This document shows, piece by piece, positions 22,796 through 35,115 of a DNA stretch of 64,000 bases (positions are counted from its first letter, which is position 1; the number at the start of each line of letters is the position of its first letter). The notes beneath the pieces were generated by a model. It saw nothing but the letters and a program-made list of their open reading frames with translations. It was not told the origin of the DNA and did no database searches. The stretch lies in assembly GCF_000715075.1 (NCBI RefSeq), contig NC_134103.1, positions 75,703,519 through 75,767,518 of the forward strand. Direction: 5' to 3'. A program made the translations under genes and the position numbers. This DNA comes from Nicotiana tabacum. Taxonomy: Eukaryota > Streptophyta > Magnoliopsida > Solanales > Solanaceae.

Positions 22796-25679
22796 TGTAG
22801 CGATCCAACCGGTCGTTTTGAATGTTAGCCCCGATCCTCTATTTACTGCTTTCTCCATATTTGTTTCTGCTTATGTGACTTGTCGGGAGGTCTTATTTTT
22901 GATTTCGGAGTGTTTTGGGACACTTAGTCCCTAAAACGGAAGCTTAAGTCTTAGAATTTTGACCGTAGTCTAAATTTTATGAAGACGACTCCGGAATGGA
23001 GTTCCGTCAATTCTGTTAGCTCCGTTGGGTGATTTTGGACTTAGGAGCGCGTCCGGAATGTGATTTGAAGGTCCGTAGTAGAATTAGGCTTAAAATGGCG
23101 AAAGTTGAATTTTTGGAGATTTTGACTGGAAGTGGACTTTTTGATATCGGGGTCGGATTCCGATTCCGGAAGTTGGAGTAGGTCCGTAATGTTGAATATG
23201 ACTTGTGTGCAAAATTTGAGGTCAATCGGACGTGGTTTGATAGGTTTCGACATCGGTTGTAGAAATTTGAAGTTTCAAGTTCATTAAATTTGGATTGGAG
23301 AGTGATTCGTATTTTTGTTGTTGTTTGATGTGATTTGAAGGCTCGACTAAGTTCGTATGGTATTTTAGGACTTGAAGGTATGTTTGGTTGAGATCCTGGG
23401 GGCCTCGGGTTGATTTCGGGTGCTTAGCGGATGAAATATTGGACTTAAGCAATTGCTAAAGCTTTGCTGGTTTATGGTGTTTCGCACCTGCGGTGGGAAA
23501 ACCGCATGTGCGGGATCGCACATGCGATGTGAAGGGCGCAAGTGTGCTCTTGGTCAAGAAGATTTGCGAGCGCAGGTGCGAGAAGGGAGCCGCAGCTGCG
23601 CATCGGCAGATGTGGAGTGATGGTCGCAAGAGCGGTATAGGCGGCCTGGACATGGGTCGCATATGTGGAAGTCAAACCGCAGGAGCGGGCTCACAGGTGC
23701 GGCCCAATGCTCGCAGATGTAGTCCCAGCCATTTAAGTCATTTTCGCACCTGCGATTGATTTTCCGAAGGTACGGTACCGCATGTGCGGTTGAAGGCTCG
23801 CAAAAGCGAGTTTACTGGGCAGAAAAATGAGATTTCGAGGGTTGATTTCCCATTTCGATTTTTGGGAGTTGGAGAACTCGGTGTGAGGCAATTTTTCGAG
23901 ATTTCTTCAAGGAGATTGTTGGGGTAAGTGGTTCTAACTCGGATTGGACTATATTTCATGAATCTTATTGCTATTTTCATCTTCTAATTAGGGATTTGAG
24001 TTGGAAAATTGGGGAAAAATGGTAGAAACTTCATAGGCTATATTTTCGAGTTTTGGAAGGTGATTTGAGGTCGGATGCGAGTAATTCTTGTACGGTTAGA
24101 CTCGTGAGTGAATGAGTGTCCGTATTTTATAACTTTTGTCGGAATTCGAGACGTTGGCCCGGGGGCCGGGTTGAGCCTATTTCGGATTTTGGCTTACAAT
24201 TTTTATATTTTTCTTGTGAAATTGATTCTTTTAGCCTATATTAATTATATCGTACTACTTGTGGCTAGATTCGGGGCGTGTGGAGATTGATTCGAGGGGC
24301 AAAGGCATTTCGGAGTAGGAGTTTGCGCGCTTTGAGGTAAGTAACCGTTTTAAATCTGGTCCTGAGGGTATGAAACCCCAGATTATTGGATTATGTGAGT
24401 ATTTTGGAGGTGACGCACATGCTAGGTGATGGGCGTGTGGGCGTTCACCGTAGGAATTGGGACTTGGTCCATTCCGTGAAGCTGTAAAGTTGAATAACTT
24501 GTTGCTAGCTATATGCTCTCCGTGTGTTATAGAAATTTGACTGCAAATCATGTTATAAATCATGCTTAGGCTATGTGATGGTACTGTTGGGACCCGCAGA
24601 TGTCGCTTACTTGTTGAATTACTTGCTAATTATTTTCTTGTACTCAGTCATGGTTTTACTTGCGTATCATATCTCAACCTCTTCTTGATTCTTGTTGATA
24701 CACTATGTTATCTTTGTTTGGGCAGATCTTTGTAATTTCTGAGAGCCCGAGAGACTAGAGAGGTTGATGACTAAGTGAGGCCGAGGGCCTATCTGTGAGG
24801 TATTGATACTATGGCACGTGAGTTGTCCGTACGGTTCCACATATAGATACTATAGCACGTGAGTTGTCCGTGCAACATATGAGTTGTCCGTGTGGATATA
24901 GCGCTTGGGGTGAAAGAAGCCCCTCCGGAGTCTACACACCCCCAGTGAGCGCATGTACCTATTGAGTGTGAGTATTGAGGGCCAAGAGCCGAGTTATTTG
25001 AGCTGTTGTGACGAGTTGAGTGATTGTTGCCCTGAGAGGCTGTACTTACTTTTTCATTTGTTGATGCACTTAGTTGCTATTTTTCATTGTTGTGAAATTC
25101 CTGAAAGATCCTATATCTGGATTACCTGAACTTTAACTGTATAAAATTGATTGGACTTAAACTGCCGAATGTGAAAGCATGTCTATTCTTTGCTGGAATT
25201 ATTGAAAATAAACTGTAATTGTATAGCTCGTCACTACTTCTCAGTTCCTTATTTATTTTTGTTACTTGCTGAGTTGGTTGTACTCATGCTACACCCTGCA
25301 CTTTATGTGCAGATCCAGGTGTGTTTGATCACGGAGGTCGTTAGGCTCGTGCGCGTTCGAGTACCGGAGACTACGAGGTAGCTTCTGGCGTCCGCGGACC
25401 TTGTCTCTCCTTCTATGTTTTCTTTCTTTCCTGTATTGATACTTAGACACTGTTTTTATTAGTCTGGATATCTAGATGCTCATGACTTGGTGACACCCCG
25501 ATGTTTGGGGCTATCTTTCCGCATTTTATTTTGAATTCAACTCCAGTTTTATAAACATTTCTGGTATGAAAAGCTTTGAATTATCCTTTTTATGAAATAT
25601 TGAAGTATTTTGAATGGTCGGCTTGCCTAGTATCATCGATATGCGCCATCACGACAAGTTAGAGTTTTGAGTCATGACA
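22796..25679 (+). repeat. 5' LTR of the Tekay-type element, 2884 bp
   Basis: It starts TGTAGCGATCC and ends TCATGACA. It contains a stretch of about 130 bp (about 24150-24275) absent from the other LTR. A GC-rich palindrome cluster lies at about 23486-23815. It differs from the 3' LTR at several percent of positions in stretches compared by eye. Confidence 0.93.
23486..23815. repeat. GC-rich palindrome cluster in the 5' LTR
   Basis: Repeated short inverted motifs such as ACCGCATGTGCGG, TCGCACATGCGA and GCAGCTGCGC, built around GCGCA and TGCGG, stand out from AT-rich surroundings. The same cluster occupies about 31552-31885 in the other LTR. Confidence 0.75.
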
Positions 25680-25682
25680 AGT

Positions 25683-25699
25683 TGGTATCAGAGCCTAGG
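25683..25699 (+). other. Primer-binding site, initiator tRNA-Met
   Basis: TGGTATCAGAGCCTAGG begins four bases after the LTR end. TGGTATCAGAGC is complementary to the 3' end of plant initiator tRNA-Met. Confidence 0.9.
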
Positions 25700-25878
25700 T
25701 TACATAGGTCTCACGAGTCATGAGCAGGTTTAGTAGAGTCTTGCGGATCAGTACATAGACGTCTGTACTTATCTTTGAGAGGCTGCCGAACTCTTTGGAA
25801 AATTCACATTCTTGAATTTTGTCGTGCGAATCTTTTGATTCTGGTAACTAAATTTCTGTTGTTCTAATTCTCTCATAT

Positions 25879-28800
25879 ATGGTGAGGATGCGTACTACGG
25901 GGCAGGATGGACAACCACCAGTACCACCAGTCAGGGCCACGAGAGGCCGAGATCGCGGTAGAGGCCGCGATAGGGGCAGAGGTGCAACTCGCACCGCAGC
26001 TAGGGCAGCACCTGTAGATCCATCAGTTGTCCCAGTTCAGGAGCAGGCTCCAGTTGTGGACGAGCCTGTGGGGCCAGCTCAGGCACCACCTCTGCCTATT
26101 GTGATTCTAGGCCTTCAGGAGGCCTTAGCTCAGATCCTGACCGCGTGTACCAGTCTTGCTTAGGCGGTCTCTATTCCGGCCGTAGCAGCCAATTTTCAGG
26201 CTGGGGGAGGTGCTCAGACTCCTGCCGCCCGCACACCAGAGCAGGTGGTACAGGGATTCTAGATACCGGGGACACCACCAGCCCAGCCGGTTGCAGCTGC
26301 TCAGGACTATGTGGTTCCTGTCATGCTTGATGATGAGCAGCATCGATTGGAGAGGTTTGGAAGACTCCAGCCTCCATCTTTCAGTGGTGCCGAGGGAGAG
26401 GATGCACGAGGCTTCTTGGATAGGTGCTAGAGGATACTCCATACCGTAGGTATTTTAGAGGCCAGTGGGGTCTCGTTCACTACTTTTCAGTTCTGTGGGG
26501 CTGCGTTCAGTTGGTGGGAGGCTTACGAGAGGCGTAGGTTGGTTGGCGCAGCACCCTTACCTGGCAGCATTTCTCCGGTCTATTCCTGGAGAAGTTCGTG
26601 CCTCAGTCCCGCAAAGAGGAGCTGCGCAGGCAGTTCATGCCTCAGTCCCGCAGAGCGGAGCTGCGCAGGCAGTTCGAGTAGCTTCGTCAGGGTGATATGT
26701 CCGTGACGCAGTACGAGATGAAATTTTCAGAGTTGGCCCGTCATGCTATCTGGTTGGTCCCCACAGACAGGGAGAGGATCAGGAGGTTCATATATGGCCT
26801 CACTTTTCAGCTGCGATTGCTTATGACTAGAAAGAGAGTGTCTAGTGCTACTTTAGATGAGGTTGTCAACATTGCTCGTCAGATTGAGATGGTTCACAGC
26901 CAGGAGCGAGTTGAGAGGCAGGCCAAGACGCCTCGTGGCCAGGGTGGATTTGGCGGTGTTCCTTCTGGGGGTCAGTTCCAGCACGGTAGGGGTCGTCCAT
27001 TCCGACATGCTCAGACGGCTCACCCAGTCCACCGTGGTGTATCATCTGGCCACGGGTCACAGATTCATCAGTAGGGCCAGTCGTCATTCAGTGCACTACC
27101 GGCGCAGAGTTCTCACCATGCCTCGTTAGCTCAGGTTTCCACGGGTAGTTCCTCTGGGCATCAGGAGTAGCAGTTCCGTCAGAGGAGGGGTTGTTTCGAG
27201 TGCGGAGATTTTGGTCACATTAAGAGAGATTTCCCTAGGTTGTTGAGTGGGGCTCCACAACAGAGTACTCGGCCGATGGCACCAGCACCAGCAACTCCAC
27301 CACCCGTCCAGCCAGTTCGAGATGGGGCTCAGTCAGCTAGGGGTTGCCCGAGAAGGGGAGGCCGATCAGGGGGTGGCCAGGCCTGTTTCTATGCTCTCCC
27401 TGTCAGACCAGATGCCATTGCTTCTGATGTTATGATTACAGGTATTGTCTCAGTTTGCCACAGAGATCCCTCTGCATTATTTGACCCTGGTTCCACTTGT
27501 TCATATGTGTCTTTGTATTTCGCTCATTTTCGGGATATGCCCCGTGAGTCACTAGTTTTATTTGTTCATGTATCTACTCCGGTGGGTGATACTATTATTG
27601 TGGACCGTGTATATCGGTCATGTGTGGTGACTATTGGGGGTCTGAGGACCAGAGTAGATCTATTGTTGTTTGGTATAGTCGATTTTGATGTGATTTTGGG
27701 TATGTATTGGATGTCTCCATGTCATGCTGTTCTAGATTGTCATGCTAAGACCGTGACGTTGGCGATGCCAGGGTTGCCGAGGGTTGAGTGGAGCGGCTCT
27801 ATAGACTATGTTCCCAGTAGAGTGATTTCATACTTGAAGGCCCAGTGGATTGTTGAGAAGGGTTGTCTATTTTATCTGGCCTTTGTGAGGGATGTTAGTG
27901 CAGCAACCCCTGCTATTAAATCTATAGATTTTTTGGATGTGTTTCCTGCAGACCTTTCGGGCATGCCACCCGACATGGATATTGATTAGGTGCCGGGCAC
28001 TCAGCCCATTTCTATTCCACCGTATCGTATGGCACCGACAGAGTTGAAGGAATTGAAGGAGCAGCTTCAGGAACTCCTTGATAAGGGGTTTATTCGGCCT
28101 AGCGTGTCACCTTGGGGTGCACCAGTTCTATTTGTAAAGAAGAAGGATGGTACTATGAGAATGTGTATTGATTACAGGCAGTTGAACAAGGTCACAATCA
28201 AGAACAAGTATCCATTGCCACGTATTGATGATTTGTTTGACCAGTTTCAGGGAGCGAGGGTATTCTCCAAGATTGATTTGAGGTCAGGGTATCACCAGCT
28301 GAAGATTCGGGACTCGGATATACATAAGACAGGTTTCAGGACCCGATATGGCCATTATGAGTTCTTTGTGATGTCTTTTGGGCTGACCAACGCCCCAGCA
28401 GCGTTCATGCATTTGATGAACAGTGTGTTTCAGCCTTATCTTGACTCATTCGCTATTGTATTCATTGATGACATCCTGGTGTACTCTCGTAGCCAGGAAG
28501 AGCATGCTCAACATCTGAGGATTGTGTTACAGCGATTGAGGGAGGAGAAGCTTTATGCAAAGTTCTCCAAGTATGAGTTTTGGCTCAGTTCAGTGGCGTT
28601 CTTAGGGCACGTGGTGTCCAGCGAAGGTATTCAGGTGGATCCGTAGAAGATAAAAGCAGTGTAGAGTTGGCCCAGACCGTCCTCAGCCGCGGAGATTCGG
28701 AGCTTTCTTGGGTTGGCGGGCTATTACTGTCATTTTATGGAGGGTTTCTCATCTATTACATCGCCCTTGACCAAATTGACCCAAAAGGGTGCTCCATTCA

Positions 28801-30858
28801 GGTGGTCGGATGACTGCGAGGAGAGCTTTCAGAAGCTCAAGACTGCTTTGACCACGACTCCAGTTCTAGTTCTGCCATCAGCTTCTGGTTCTTACACTGT
28901 GTATTGTGATGCCTCACGGATCGGTATTGGGTGTGTTATGATGCAGGAGGGTAGAGTGATTTCTTATGCTTCGTGCTAGTGGAAGATCCATGAGAAGAAC
29001 TATCCTGTCTATGACCTTGAGTTAGCAGCTATTATTCACGCCTTGAAGATTTGGCGGCACTATTTGTACGGGGTCCATTGTGAGATTTACACTGATCATC
29101 GGAGTTTGCAACATCTATTCAAACAGAAGAATCTTAATTTGCATCAGCGGAGGTGGTTAGAGCTTCTTAAGGACTATGATATTACCATTTTGTACCATCT
29201 TGGGAAGGCCAATATGGTGGCCGATGCCTTGAGTCGCCAGGCGGAGAGTTTGGGGAGCTTAGCATATCTTCCAGCAGTAGAGAGGCCGTTGGCATTAGAT
29301 GTTCAGGACTTAGCTAGCCAGTTTGTTAGATTGGATGTTTCTGAGCCGAGTCGAGTATTGGCTTGTGTGGATCTCTCGGTCTTCTCTTTATGATCGTATC
29401 AGGGAGCGTCAGTATGATGACCCCCATCTGCTTGTTCTTAAGGACACGGTCCAGCACGGTGATGCTAAGGAGGTCACTATTGGGGTTGATGGTGCATTGA
29501 GGATGGAGGGCAGGCTATGTGTGACCAATGTAGATGGTTTACGAGAGTTGATTCTCCAGGAGGCTCATAGCTCGTGGTATTTTATTCACCAGGGTGCCGC
29601 GAAGATGTATCAGGACTTGAGACAGCATTACTGGTGGAGGAGAATAAAGAAGGACATAGTGGAGTATGTAGCTCGGTGCCTAAATTGCCAGCAGGTGAAG
29701 TATGAGCATCAACGACCAGGTGGGTTGCTTCATAAGTTAGAGATTCTGGAGTGGAAATGGGAGCTGATCACTATGGATTTCGTTGTTAGGCTTCCACGGA
29801 CTCAGCAGAAGTTTGATGCAGTTTGGGTGATTGTGGATAGGCTGATCAAGTCAGCTCATTTCATTCCTGTGATGACTACCTATTCTTTCGAGCAGTTTGC
29901 TCGAGTGTATATCAGCAAGATCATCAGGTTTCATGGCATACCGGTATCTATCATCTCTGATAGGGGTACGCAGTTTACATCACGGTTCTAGAGGGCCGTA
30001 CATCATGAGTTGGATACTCGAATGGAGTTGAGCACAACATTTCACCCTCATACGGACGGACAGTCCGAGCGCACTATTCAGATATTAGAGGATATGCTCC
30101 GTGCGGGCGTGATGGAGTTTGGGGGTTCGTGGGATCAGTTCTTACCACTAGTGGAGTTTACCTACAACAACAGTTATCAGTCGAGCTTCCAGATGGCACC
30201 GTATGAGGCTCTGTATGGTAGGAGGTGTAGGTCTCTAGTGGGTTGGTTTGAGCCGGGCGAGGCTAGATTATTGGGTACAAACTTGGTTCAGGATGCTCTA
30301 GAGAAGGTTAAGGTGATTCAGGATAGACTACGCACAGCCCAGTCCAGACAAAAGAGTTTTGCAGATTGGAAGGTTTACGATGTTGGGTTCATGGTTGGAG
30401 AGCGGGTCTTACTTTGGGTGTCACCCATGAAGGGTGTTATGAGGTTCGGAAAGAAGGGCAAGCTGAGCACGAGGTTTTGTCGGCCCATTTGAGGTATTGC
30501 GACATGTTAGGAAGGTTGCTTATGAGCTTGCCTTGCCTCCCAGTCTAGCAGGAGGTCACCTAGTATTCCATGTTTCTATTCTTCGAAAGTATCACAGCGA
30601 TCCGTCTCATGTGTTGGATTTCAGCTCAGTCCATTGGACAAGGATTTATCTTATGTTGAGGAATCGATGGCGATCTTGGATAGGCAGGTCCGAAAGCTGA
30701 GGTCAAAGAATATTGCTTCTGTGAAGGTTCAGTGGAGGGTCCAGCCGGTCGAGGAGGCGACTTGGGAGACCGAGCATGATATGCACAGTCGTTATCCTTA
30801 TTTTTTCACCACTTCAGGTATGTCTTTATGCTCATTCGAGGACGAACTATTATTTTAA
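25879..30858 (+). pseudogene. Tekay-type gag-pol polyprotein, multiply broken
   Basis: Domains in order: gag (25879 to about 27170) with an Arg/Gly-rich start, RRFIYGLTFQLRL, and a zinc knuckle CFECGDFGHIKRDF whose last Cys is Phe; protease near 27477 (LFDPGSTCSYVS); reverse transcriptase 27990-28640 with FIDDILVYS; RNase H about 28700-29250 with YCDASRIGIG; integrase about 29400-30480 with the H/C region ending CLNCQQ, ITMDFV, IISDRGTQF and a TDGQSERTIQ segment; chromodomain-like end about 30640-30800 (ILDRQVRKLRSKNIASVKVQ, ATWETE). There are eleven in-frame stops, all TAG. At least four frameshifts lie near 26550, 29375, 30475 and 30633. A 39-bp in-frame duplication sits at about 26600-26677. 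The polyprotein would build the particle, copy the RNA and integrate it; none of this is possible now. Confidence 0.93.
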
Positions 30859-30869
30859 GAGGGGGATGA
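30856..30869 (+). other. Polypurine tract of the Tekay-type element
   Basis: AAGAGGGGGATGA ends directly before TGTAACGACC, the start of the 3' LTR. Confidence 0.85.
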
Positions 30870-33593
30870 TGTAACGACCCAGTCGGTCATTTTGAGTGTA
30901 TTATCCTCGATCCCCTATTTACTACTTTTTCTGTATCTGTTTTTGCTTATATGACTTGCTGGGAGGTCTTGTTTTTGGTTTTAGAGTGTTTTGGAATACT
31001 TAGTCCCTAAAACAAAAGCTTAAGTCTTAGGACTTTGACTATAGTCAGAATTTTGTGAAGTCATCTCCGGAATGGAGTTTCGTCGGTTCCGTTAGCTCTG
31101 TTGGGTGATTTTGGACTTAGGAGCACGTCCGGAATGTGATTTGGAGGTCCGTAGTAGAATTAGGCTTGAAATGGCGAAAATCAAATTTTTGGAGATTTTG
31201 ACCGGAAGTGGACTTTTTGATATCGGGGTCGGATTTCGATTCCGGAAGTTGGAGTAGGTCCTTAATGTTGAATATGACTTGTGTGCAAAATTTGAGGTCA
31301 ATCGAACGTGGTTTGATAGGTTTCGACATCGGTTGTAGAGATTTGAAGTTTCAAGTTCATTAAGTTTGGATTGGAGGGTGATCTTGTTTTTGTTTCATTT
31401 GATGTGATTTGAAGGCTAAACTAAGTTCGTATAGTGTTTTAGGACTTGTAGGTATGTTTCGTTGAGGTCCCGGAGGCTTCGGGTTGATTTCGAGTGCTTA
31501 GCGGATGAAATATTGGACTTATGAAATTGCTGAAGCTTTGCTAGTTTCTGGTGTTTCGCACCTGCGGTGGGGAAACCGCATGTGCGGGATCGCATCTGCG
31601 ATATGAAGGGCGCAAAGGGGCTTTTGGTCAAGAAGGTCTGTGAGCGCAGGTGCGAGAAGGGAGCCGCAGCTGCGCATCCGCAGATGCGGAGTGATGGTCG
31701 CAGGTGCGGTATGGGTGGTTTGGACAAGGGTCGCAAATGCGAAAGTCGAACCGCAGGAGCGGGCTCGCAGGTGCGGCCCAATGCTCGCTGATGCGGTCCC
31801 AGCCATTTAAGTCATTTTCGCACATACGTTTGATTTTCTGCAGGTGCGGTACCACAGGTGCGGTTGAACGCTCGCAGAAGCGAGTTTATTGGGCAGAAAA
31901 ATGAGATTTCAAGGGTTGATTTCCCATTTTGATTTTTGGGAGCTGGAGAACTCGTTGTGAGGCGATTCTTCGAGATTTCTTCAAGGAGATTGTTGGGGTA
32001 AGTGGTTCTAACTCGGATTGGACTTTATTTCATGAATCTATTGCTATTTTCATCTTCTAATTAGGGATTTGAGTTAGAAAATTGGGATAAAATGGTAGAA
32101 ACTTCATAGACTATAATTTCGAGTTTTGGAAGGTGATTTGAGGTCGGATTCGAGTAATTCTTGTACGAGTAGACTCGTGAGTGAATGAGTGTTCGTATTT
32201 TGTGACTTTTGTCGAAATTCGGGGCATGTGGAGATTAATTCGAGGGGCAAAGGTATTGCGGAGTAGGAGTTTGCGCGGTTTGAGGTAAGTAACAATTTTA
32301 AATCTGGTCATGAGGGTATGAAATCCCGGATTATTGGATTATGTAAGTATTTTGGAGGTGACGCACATGCTAGGTGACGGGCGTGTGGGCGTGCACCGTA
32401 GGAATTGGGACTTGGTCCATTCCGTGAAACTGTAAAGTTGAATAACTTGTTGCTAGCTATATGCTCAATTTGACTGCAAATCACGTTAGAAATCACGCTT
32501 AGGCTATGTGATGGTACTATTGGGACCCGCAGAGGTCGCATACTTGTTGAATTGCTTGCTAATTGTTGTCTTGTACTCAGTCATGGATTTACTTGCGTAT
32601 CATATCTCAGCCTCTTCTTGATTCTTGTTGATACACTATGTTATCTTTATTTGGGCTTATCTTTTTGATTTTCGAGAGCCCGAGAGACTAGAGAGGTTGA
32701 TGACTGAGTGAGGCCGAGGGCCTGTCTATGAGGTATTGATACTATGGCACGTGAGTTATCCGTACGGTTCTACATATTGATACTATAGCACGTGACTTAT
32801 CCGTGCGGATATAGCGCTTGGGCTGAAAGGAGCCCCTCCGGAGTCTGCACACCCCCAGTGAGTGCAGGTACCTATTGAGTGTGAGTACTGAGGGCTGAGA
32901 GCCGAGTGATTTAAGTTGTTGTGACGAGTTGAGTGACTGTTGCCCTGAGAGGCTGTACTTGCTTTTTCATTTGTTGATGCACTTAGTTGCTATTTGTCAT
33001 TGTTGTGAAATTCCTGAAAGATCCTATATCTGGATTACCTGAACTTTAACTGTATAAAACTCATTCGACTTAAACTGCCGGATGTGAAAGCATGTCTATT
33101 CTTTGCTGGAATTATTAAAAATGAACTGTAATTGTATAGCTCGTTACTGCTTCTCAGTTCCTTATTTATTTCTGTTACTTGCTGAGTGGTTGTACTCATG
33201 CTATACCCTGCACTTCATGTGTAGATCCAGGTGTATTTTATCACGGAGGTCGTTGGGCTCGTGCGCGATCGAGTACCGGAGACTACGAGGTAGCTGCTGA
33301 CGTCCACAGACCTTGTCTCTCCTTCTATGTTTTCTTTCTTTCCTGTATTGATAATTAGAAACTATTTTTATTAGTCTGGATATCTAGATACTCATGACTT
33401 GGTGACACCCCGATGTTTGGGGCTATCTTTCTACATTTTATTTTGAATTCAACTCCGGTTTTTGTAAAAATTTCTGGTATGAAAAAGCTTTGAATTATCC
33501 ATTTTATGAAATATTGAAGTATTTTGAAAGGTCGGCTTGCCTAGTACCATCGATAGGCGCCATCACGACAGGTTAGAGTTTTGGGTCGTGACA
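30870..33593 (+). repeat. 3' LTR of the Tekay-type element, 2724 bp
   Basis: It starts TGTAACGACCC and ends GGGTCGTGACA, followed by the ACGTC target duplication. It lacks a segment of about 130 bp present in the 5' LTR, with the gap bounded by an ATTCG-type short repeat near 32215. The GC-rich palindrome cluster lies at about 31552-31885. Confidence 0.93.
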
Positions 33594-33598
33594 ACGTC

Positions 33599-34319
33599 CC
33601 TCTCATGATTCACGATTCATGTTGGTAAAAGGTTTTCAAGTTAGGCATCATGCCAAAGGCAAACACAACTCTTTATGAGGTGACACAACCTAAAATAAAT
33701 TCAAAAATTAAAAGCTTGTTCCATCTGATTTTCATTTTGTGATGATCTACGACATAATTTCAAATCAGTAAATTGAGAAGAAAGAGATAAAATAACAAGT
33801 TCTACTTTCTTAATTCTACTTCTATTTATTTATGAATTTCTACTCTTTGTAAATTTTGTAAAAATATTTATCAAAAATATTGGAATAGATGCCACAACTG
33901 TTATGATATTAAAATGCATATTAAATTTAAAAGCAACCTCTTTGATATATATGCTCATAGTAATTACTTATTCCGTACCAAATAAAATAAGTTTTAAATT
34001 AACAAATAACTACGTTACGTAAGGATTGACATTCAAGTTATGAGATAATATGAAATACTTTGTCTGCAAGGAAGATATCTAAACATTAAAACTGTTGTGC
34101 CATTATTAAATCATAAAAAATGATATTTATAATTAAAGAGTAAAGACATTATATGAAAGCATTGTCTTTTTAGAAGAAACGTGTAATATCGCAATGTCTT
34201 TAACTTGACGATGAAATGTAGTGAGCAAAGTTTGATACATAAATTTTATGAAAATGCAACTTAGAACAATCAAAATTTTAGGATGTTTGATTTATAATTA
34301 AAAGTTAATACTAGACTTA
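33599..34319. other. Intron-1 remnant of the transporter gene
   Basis: AT-rich, with no coding resemblance. Confidence 0.45.
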
Positions 34320-34629
34320 TAGCCTGTTTGGCCAAGCTAGAAAAATCTACCTATTTTTGAGAAGTACTTTTTTCAAAGGCGCATTTAAAAAAAATAGTTT
34401 TGGTGAGAAACAGTTGTGTTTGGCTAATCAATTTAAAAAGTGCTTTTCAAAAAGTGTTTTTGGGGAGACGCTACGTTTTTCTGCTTCTCAAAAAATGATT
34501 CTGCTTCAACTCAAAAATATTTTTTTTCCTTCAAAAAGCTTAGCCAAACTCCTTAACTTTGAAGAAAAAAATATTTTTTACAAAAAAAATACACTTTTGG
34601 CCAAGAAAAAAACTTGATCAAACAGGCTA
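34320..34629. mobile_element. Harbinger/Tourist-like MITE, 310 bp
   Basis: Inverted ends TAGCCTGTTTGGCCAAG and (inverted right end) TAGCCTGTTTGATCAAG. TTA lies at 34317-34319 and 34630-34632. The AT-rich interior has imperfect internal symmetry (the AAAAGTGCTTTT type). It lies in intron 1 of the transporter pseudogene. Confidence 0.78.
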
Positions 34630-35115
34630 TTAGTATGTAATATAATTAGAAGTACTTGAAATACAAAATATTTATTTAAATTTTGTATCTCAACTCTCGC
34701 AAAATTCTTGGTGGATATATGATCGTTTTGTATTATTTTTGATTTGTTGATTTAAGCAATGATATGAATGACAAGATAGAAACGATAGTTTTGTATCTTC
34801 CACATATTAAAGAAAGGATCTTGGAAAAGTGATACCTTATTAGATATCAAGATTAAAAGAAATAATGAGGTTATATATATTGAGTCAATATCTCATTCTT
34901 CGAGAAAGTGCTAAGTAAATTTAGTCACTTAAATATAAAAGAGGTCAGTATTTCATTTGATCCAAGTATCGATTTAATTAAGAATGATGGAAAGAGTTGT
35001 GGCTTAATTAGATTGTGTATGTAAGCGCTTTCGAAAAATATTGATCGAGTTCTTTGTTTTACTAATAAAAGTTTTGAGTTCAATACAAAAGTTTTCACAT
35101 ACACACGCGAGAGAC
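34630..35115. other. Intron-1 remnant next to exon 1
   Basis: AT-rich with no gene seen. It ends at the exon 1 donor. Confidence 0.45.

Larger units (their letters stand above)
22796..33593 (+). mobile_element. Tekay/Del-type Ty3/gypsy chromovirus, full length, dead
   Basis: LTRs lie at 22796-25679 and 30870-33593, with a primer-binding site matching initiator tRNA-Met, gag-pol with a C-terminal chromodomain-like segment, a polypurine tract and an ACGTC target duplication at 22791-22795 and 33594-33598. The domain order gag, protease, reverse transcriptase, RNase H, integrase, chromodomain and the LTRs of nearly 3 kb fit Tekay/Del. All reading frames are broken. It lies in the first intron of the transporter pseudogene, in the opposite orientation to it. 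Confidence 0.93.

Noticed and set aside
23456..23662. Open frames in the GC-rich LTR cluster (also 31416-31855)
   Set aside because: They arise because GC-rich DNA lacks stops. Both LTRs carry them and no protein family is recognisable.
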